From NCBI GenBank assembly GCA_019321725.1, contig CM033110.1, forward strand, positions 1,843,229 to 1,907,228: 64,000 nucleotides of DNA. The letters are read 5' to 3'. Made by a program: the position numbers and the translations under genes. Of the stretch, positions 58,816 to 64,000 are shown piece by piece. How positions within the stretch are numbered: position 1 is the stretch's first letter; every line of letters begins with the position of its first letter. The notes below the pieces were generated by a model. That model had not been told where the DNA came from, did not search any database, and worked only from the letters and a program-made list of their open reading frames with translations. Source of the stretch: Paulownia fortunei (lineage: Eukaryota > Streptophyta > Magnoliopsida > Lamiales > Paulowniaceae).

Positions 58816-59962
58816 ACAAGTGAACAATTCAAGAAGCTCTATTGCAATTTATTGGATTTTCATGAATTAGATTGTAATATTTAAGGTATATAATAGCGGA
58901 CGTTTGTTGATACTTGTATATGAAGTTGCCATGAAAAGCATGATTATTATATTAGTAGACACGGATCCTTGAATGAAGTTTTTTTTAAAATTGAATCGGA
59001 TCTATCAATTTAATTAAAGATTAAAGATTATTTTGATCCGATTAAATTATAAAATCATTTGATCGATTTGATCAATTAAAATCGGTCAAAAATTGTTAAA
59101 TTAGTTTGATCGATTTTTTTTTTCTTTTTTTCTTTTTTTAAAAATTTAAATTTAATATTTTGTTATATTTATGTAATTATTTGAATTCTGTGTTTTGTTA
59201 TATATTTTTTTATGTAGTTATTTATTTAATTTTATATTTAAAATGTATTACATATTAATTAGTTTATTATATTATTATTTTATATAATAAAATAAAAAGA
59301 TATAATTAATTTTTATTAAATCGGTCCAACCACTTGAATCACTAATTGTCAACAAGATCGATTTGAACATCGATTTAATTGAGAGGCAAACTATTATTAC
59401 TATTTATATTTTTAAATATAAATTCTTTATATCCGTTTTCATGGTGCATAAGAAGCAATAAATCAAAACTATATTAGGATAAAATATATTATATCTTTCT
59501 GAACTATACTCTTGGTTGCAGACATCCCCCATAAGTATAACAAACAAATGTAGTGCTTATTTTTCTTGAATTAAATATTTAGATAAAAGTACTTGTATGC
59601 CATGTGTTCTTGATATATTTTGAGCATTCTTTACTCTTAATTCAACTTAAAAAAAAATTAATTAGAAAAAATATTTTTTAATTATAATACAGAAAAAATA
59701 ATTAGTAACTTAAGTGATTTTTAAAAACTAAAATATAAATGAGTAAAATAAATACACACAATATATTAAACATAAAAAAATTATTTTTATTATTTGAATT
59801 CAAAATAAAATTATTTACTATTTAATCTAAATAAATTTTAAACTTTTTGGAGAAGATGAATATAACAACTATCAACTGATAATATTTTTGCTGATTAATT
59901 TTTTGTATCCAACACTTATATTTTTTTGTATCCTTTGTTCATATTTAATGAGTATTATAAGA

Positions 59963-60062
59963 ATATTTAATACCCCTATCCATATAATGCCATCATTAAA
60001 TATGGATAAGGACATTAATGGACATATATTTAATACCCCTATCCATATTATGCCATCTTTAA
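59963..60062. repeat. Two-copy 37-bp direct repeat, period 63
   Basis: 'atatttaatacccctatcc' followed by 'atgccatc.ttaa' starts at 59963 and again at 60026. Between them lies 'atatggataagg', which is partly complementary to 'cccctatccatat', so small hairpins are possible. Confidence 0.75.
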
Positions 60063-62049
60063 TGATGGTATACTGTATATACTAAAATAGAGGTCATAGG
60101 CAGAAAGAGTGAGGGGCATTTATATAATTATTATATTTATATCTATAAGTACTAAATGTTACTAAGGATATTTTGGTCAATGTACTATAAGAACAATTGG
60201 ATAAATTAAATAAAAAATTTATTAATTCTTTTTGCTGAAGTCATCATTTTTAATCCAAAATTCTAACGGCATATGCAGTTTATTATGCATTATAAAATTA
60301 GAAGGGGGGTTTTCATAATTACATAAGAGAAAGAGAAGGAATTGATAATTTAGCTATTTTAGAGAAAAAATAAATATATAAATATAATTAACATTAATTA
60401 CAAAATTAAAAAAAAATTTGTAATTGTTGCATAAAACCCATTAAATAGCAAAGCTTGCAAGTATGTCCCCTACTTTTAAACTTTGATATTCTGACATATT
60501 GCACTTCCACCCCTCAAATTAATAAATCTTTTTCACTTACACCCACATCCAAGAAAAGAGCTTTCCACCTCTTTGAAATTGTTTTTGCATGAGAAAATTC
60601 TTGCTTGGATTCTTCACACCTCATTCCATCAAAACACTTTATCCATTGAAAGCTTTTATTAGAGTATTTTTTGTTTTTTATCTTTTTATTTTTTTTATTC
60701 GAGCAATTTACCCCTTGAAATTATTTACATCAAATACTTTAATTCCTCCTCTTGAAGGAATTCTATAAAAATTGACTACTGAATAAATTGCGTTTTAGCA
60801 ATTTCAAGAGATAAAGTATAAAAACATGTTAATTATAGAGGGGCGATTTGTTTTTTTTTTTTTTATTCTTCCATATATCATTTTCCCAAGGCCGAAATCA
60901 TACTATTATACAAATTCTCTATCTTATTTCACGTTACAATTATATCCAACGTGTATAAAATATTTTTTTAAATATATATTTAATATTAATTTATAAAATA
61001 GAATACGAGATACAAAATAAAAAAAATCAAAATGAATGTAATAATCTAAAATATCATAAAAAGTACATGTTGTGGAATCTATAGACTGCTATATTTTTTT
61101 ATTTTTTTGGGGCAGATATACTTTGAATATTCATAAGAGGCTTTTTGAAAAGAATATTTTAATTTTTTAAAACAAGAATGGAATATTGTTTGAGTTGATC
61201 TGATCTATAAATGCAGAATGGGGGGCAGCATGCTGCTCTAGTGCTACAACAGTACAAGTACAACATGCAGCTCAGCCACCACTTAGTCTAGAAAAAGTGC
61301 CCTTCAAACAGTACCCTCCAACACCCATTCTTTCCTCAACAGAAATTCAGGAAAAAAAAAAAAGGACAAAAGGACAAAAGGAGTAAAAGGAGCCGTTATA
61401 CAGTGAGAGGGGTGGGGGCTCCTGGGGAAAACCTAGGGGCACTTTTGTCACATGCACATTTTCCCATAAAACTAGAGAATAAGTCCTAGATTATTTGTAA
61501 TTTCTTTATTTTTATTTTGATAGAGAATATTAATAAAATAATTTTTTTAAAAAAATTAAATTTTTAGAATAGAATTGAAGGTGGGATAAAAATATAATAA
61601 TTATAATTAATGTGCTTTTTTTTTTTTCTTAAACGATGATTGTGATGATTGTATGTGATTGGTAATTGAAAAGTGAGGGAATATTGTATTATTTGAAAAA
61701 TTTATAAGGACAACGGTTGATTGTGATTTTTTTAGAAAAATAGTGATTTGTGATTGAAAAAATGAGAGTGAATGAATTGTATATGATTTTAAATTTTTTT
61801 ACAAATAATTATATATTAAAATAATATTTTTTCTCTATTGAAATTTTTACAAAAAATTCTTACAAACAAATATAGTCTAAGCTGTTTCTTACGTGGAATA
61901 AATGCACCAAATAATGTGGCAAAACAAAACAAGAATACTAATATTACTCTTAATTTTATATACACTTTAAATTTAATAATATATATATTTATATATATAT
62001 TTTTTGATAATCCAAGTATCCCAACACTATATTCTAAATCTCCTAAATT
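60063..62049. other. Intergenic region, no gene seen
   Basis: AT-rich apart from 61205-61480, which is GC-richer and includes 'gggggcagcatgctgctc', 'ggacaaaaggacaaaagg' and 'gtgagaggggtgggggct'. That patch might be a distal promoter or a decayed element. 60337-60365 is a piece of the element also at 14436 and (inverted) 4295. Confidence 0.4.
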
Positions 62050-62232
62050 CTTTGGGCCATGCACCTTGGAGAGGTAAATCATGGGAGTTGTATCCAAAGT
62101 AATTGCTTCATAGGAGGCATAGTGATTGCTCCATACCGAAATTCAGTTGCAGGTTCCCACCAAAATTCGAACCCTCATCGTATCGGTAAAAGTGAGTAAT
62201 ATGTTGATTGATCCACCAATTGAACTATGTTT
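62050..62232 (-). mobile_element. tRNA-derived SINE
   Basis: On the minus strand 'tagttcaattgg' (62227-62216) is a good A box and 'gagggttcgaattt' (62176-62163) a good B box, about 40 bases apart, as in tRNA-derived promoters. The sequence continues into a non-tRNA body ('ttgcaactgaatttcgg'-like, 'cctcctatgaagcaatt'). No acceptor stem or anticodon arm can be formed, so it is a SINE rather than a tRNA gene. The 3' end near 62050 is approximate. Confidence 0.6.
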
Positions 62233-62389
62233 CAGTCCAATTTATAAAAATATTATTTTTACTCTTGTTTAGAGTTGTCGGTGAGCCCGGTCTCTATTAG
62301 ATTTATCAAAATTGGACACTCGCGCCTAATAAAATTGTTGAAGATCGAGATCCATATCCGACAGATTGACCGATTAAAATCATTGAACC

Positions 62390-62525
62390 TGTTTTATAAT
62401 TTTAAAATTATTAAAAATATATTTTTAAAAATAATACTGCTAAATTTTTTAATTATTTTAGAATAATATCACATAAATGTATATATAATAAATTTAAAAT
62501 AAAAAATAATTAAATTAGTCAAATT
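62390..62525. repeat. Dispersed AT-rich repeat, copy 2
   Basis: It shares ordered words with 1-140 ('aaaatatatttttaaaaa', 'aataatatcacataaat', 'atataataaatttaaaa'). It is preceded by a more GC-rich block (62275-62390) with no open gene. Confidence 0.45.
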
Positions 62526-63185
62526 TGCGATAAATCGAAATTAAAAATTTAAAATCTCATTTACAATTTTAAAACTCACAATTAATATGAGGTGGGCCTA
62601 AATTCAAACCCACTTTAATCATCATATCTTCTTTTGCTTTAATTTATTTAATAGATATATCATCCTATTCTTCATATTCTGCATTCTCCATGTATAACAT
62701 TTCATTTTGACAAATAATTAACTTATTTAAAATCTAAAAGTTATAAAAAATTGAGTATAAGTATTAATTAAATATTATTTATTATAAATATAGTTGTATT
62801 AATTTATCAAAACTATTTATAATAAATAGTTATCTTTATATTCTGACTAATTGAATTATGTGGCAAATAAATTTAATTCAACATAACTTAACAATGGTAC
62901 AAGCTTTATTGAGCATATAAAAAAATGTAAAAAGCTATAATTTTTCTCCCAAAATATTTATTTATATATTATTCGTGCAATATATGATATCAATTATCAT
63001 GTTTTTGGATTGATTGATTTGCTATAAGCTTTTAAAAGAAAAAATCATATTATTCCCATCTCATTTTCCAACTTAGAAAAACAAATCAAAAAATAAATAA
63101 GAAAAAGAGAAATTAAAAAAGAATCCAACCACCCCCAAAAAAGGAGGTAAAGAAAAAGTTTGTGCTTTTGAGGGGGAAAAAAGCA
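62526..63185. other. AT-rich spacer, nothing recognised
   Basis: Plain AT-rich DNA. Purine-rich at 63050-63180 ('aaaaaggaggtaaagaaaa'), just upstream of the presumed leader at 63190. Confidence 0.4.
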
Positions 63186-63189
63186 CATA

Positions 63190-64000
63190 CTGCTAACTCC
63201 TCTGTTTGTCTTGTATTATTCAGCCCAACCCCCTCTCCCCCCACCCCACCTCAAATTAAAGAGAATTAGTGCTGGAATGAATATTAGAGTATCATTCACA
63301 CACATTCCGATGCTCCTCTCCTCTGTGTGTCTGTCAAACGGTACCGAGTTCTCTTTTTCTCGTCATTTCAGCATTGCCCTTAAGCGCTCTCTCTCTCTCT
63401 CTCTCTCTGCTAAAAAGGTCGTACTAGTATTTTTTTTCAAGACTGTGCAAAAAGGTAAAGTGCTGTGCATGAATTGAGTCCCACATTGATTTGCCAATCT
63501 ATTCAGGTTAACTTCTTTTCTTGGCTTCAAGTTTTTGTGCCTCTGTTACTCATCCGTCTCCATTTTTCTGAACCCTTTTTGCCTCTTTTGTGAAATAACA
63601 TTTGTAGGGGTCCTCTGTTTTCAGTTGAATTTAGCAGAAAGGAAATCACAAAGATAATTTTTTTTTCTTGTACTTCTGATTTTTTTTTTTAACTTTGTGT
63701 TACAATTTTCTTTCTGAAACAGTGGTGAAACTCCAGCGGTTTTCTAATTTCTTTGACAGCGTCTCATTCTTTTGCTTCTACCAAAGGGTTTACTCTGTTT
63801 TCCCCTGTTTTTCAGGTACAGGGTTTGGTGAAAGGGAAAAAAAGAGGGAGAAATAAAGAGGACTGGTGTCTGGTGTGCTAAACTTCTACCCATTTTCTGT
63901 TTTGCATCGTTTCTCATCTGGGTTTCATTGCTTGGGAGAATTGAGTTTTGTTTTTTGTTTGTAAGAGAATTTGAAACAAGTTTACCTTTGTAAAATTGGG
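63190..64000 (+). promoter_or_regulatory. Probable 5' leader of a gene extending beyond the right edge
   Basis: Composition changes to pyrimidine-rich, transcribed-looking DNA: 'cccctctccccccacccc' (63230-63247), 'gctcctctcctctgtgtg', and a (CT)n run at 63386-63409. A possible leader intron runs from aaaaag|gtaaag (63453) to tattcag (63507). Another acceptor-like 'ctgtttttcag' lies near 63815, before a purine-rich stretch. No convincing start codon or protein is seen in the window. The 88-codon frame at 63211 ends in low complexity and is not supported. Confidence 0.35.

Larger units (their letters stand above)
57506..59960. other. Repeat-rich intergenic region
   Basis: No intact gene. 57930-58080 and 58980-59130 resemble the repeat at 180-365. 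58540-58670 and 59310-59400 share 'gatcgacaacaaaatcgatt' type words and are two copies of one element. The rest is AT-rich. Confidence 0.45.

Noticed and set aside
1..64000. CRISPR arrays, bacterial operons, or organelle DNA insertions
   Set aside because: No regularly spaced short repeats with unique spacers, no prokaryotic gene layout, and no chloroplast or mitochondrial genes were recognised.

Overview
This is AT-rich nuclear DNA from a flowering plant, most likely a eudicot. The genes carry several GT-AG introns, the protein families are plant-specific (EIN3-like factor, Ole e 1-like secreted protein, plastid-type phosphoglycerate mutase with a transit-like leader), and the spacers are full of degenerate LTR elements, MITEs and tRNA-derived SINEs. 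I cannot name the species from the sequence. A run of exactly 100 N (29950-30049) marks an assembly gap.

Layout. 1-4900: AT-rich intergenic DNA with a ~78-bp AT tandem array, hairpin MITE-like pieces and an LTR-like remnant. 4905-35290: a nest of large duplications. A unit made of an upstream flank, a TATA-box promoter, a broken intron-containing gene of unknown product, a T-rich repeat array and a dead Ty1/copia fragment occurs as copy A (4905-13775), copy B (14508-21205, no copia part), inverted copy C (about 22985-28280) and truncated copy D (30050-35290). A Ty3/gypsy-type LTR (28287 to the gap) abuts copy C. 35291-42700: AT-rich spacer with decayed transposons.

42700-57500 is the gene-rich part. 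It holds an Ole e 1-like secreted protein gene (+, 42900-44278, 2 exons, probable C-terminal frameshift), a plastid-type 2,3-bisphosphoglycerate-dependent phosphoglycerate mutase (+, 46843-49734, 7 coding exons, 347 aa), a type I inositol polyphosphate 5-phosphatase (+, 51387-55531, 10 coding exons, 561 aa), and an intronless EIN3/EIL-family transcription factor (-, 55899-57329, 476 aa) convergent with the phosphatase. I spliced these by eye; every exon joins in phase. From memory, the four neighbours match pairs that are adjacent in Arabidopsis, so this looks like an ancestral gene block. The genes do not form one pathway.

57500-63190 is repeat-rich spacer (two SINE-like pieces, a possible transposase fragment, dispersed repeats). 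63190-64000 looks like the promoter and 5' leader of a gene that continues beyond the right edge.

I found no convincing new molecular system. The most unusual structure is the four-copy duplicated unit with inverted, promoter-bearing copies. It could make double-stranded RNA, but its exact copy number near the gap is uncertain.
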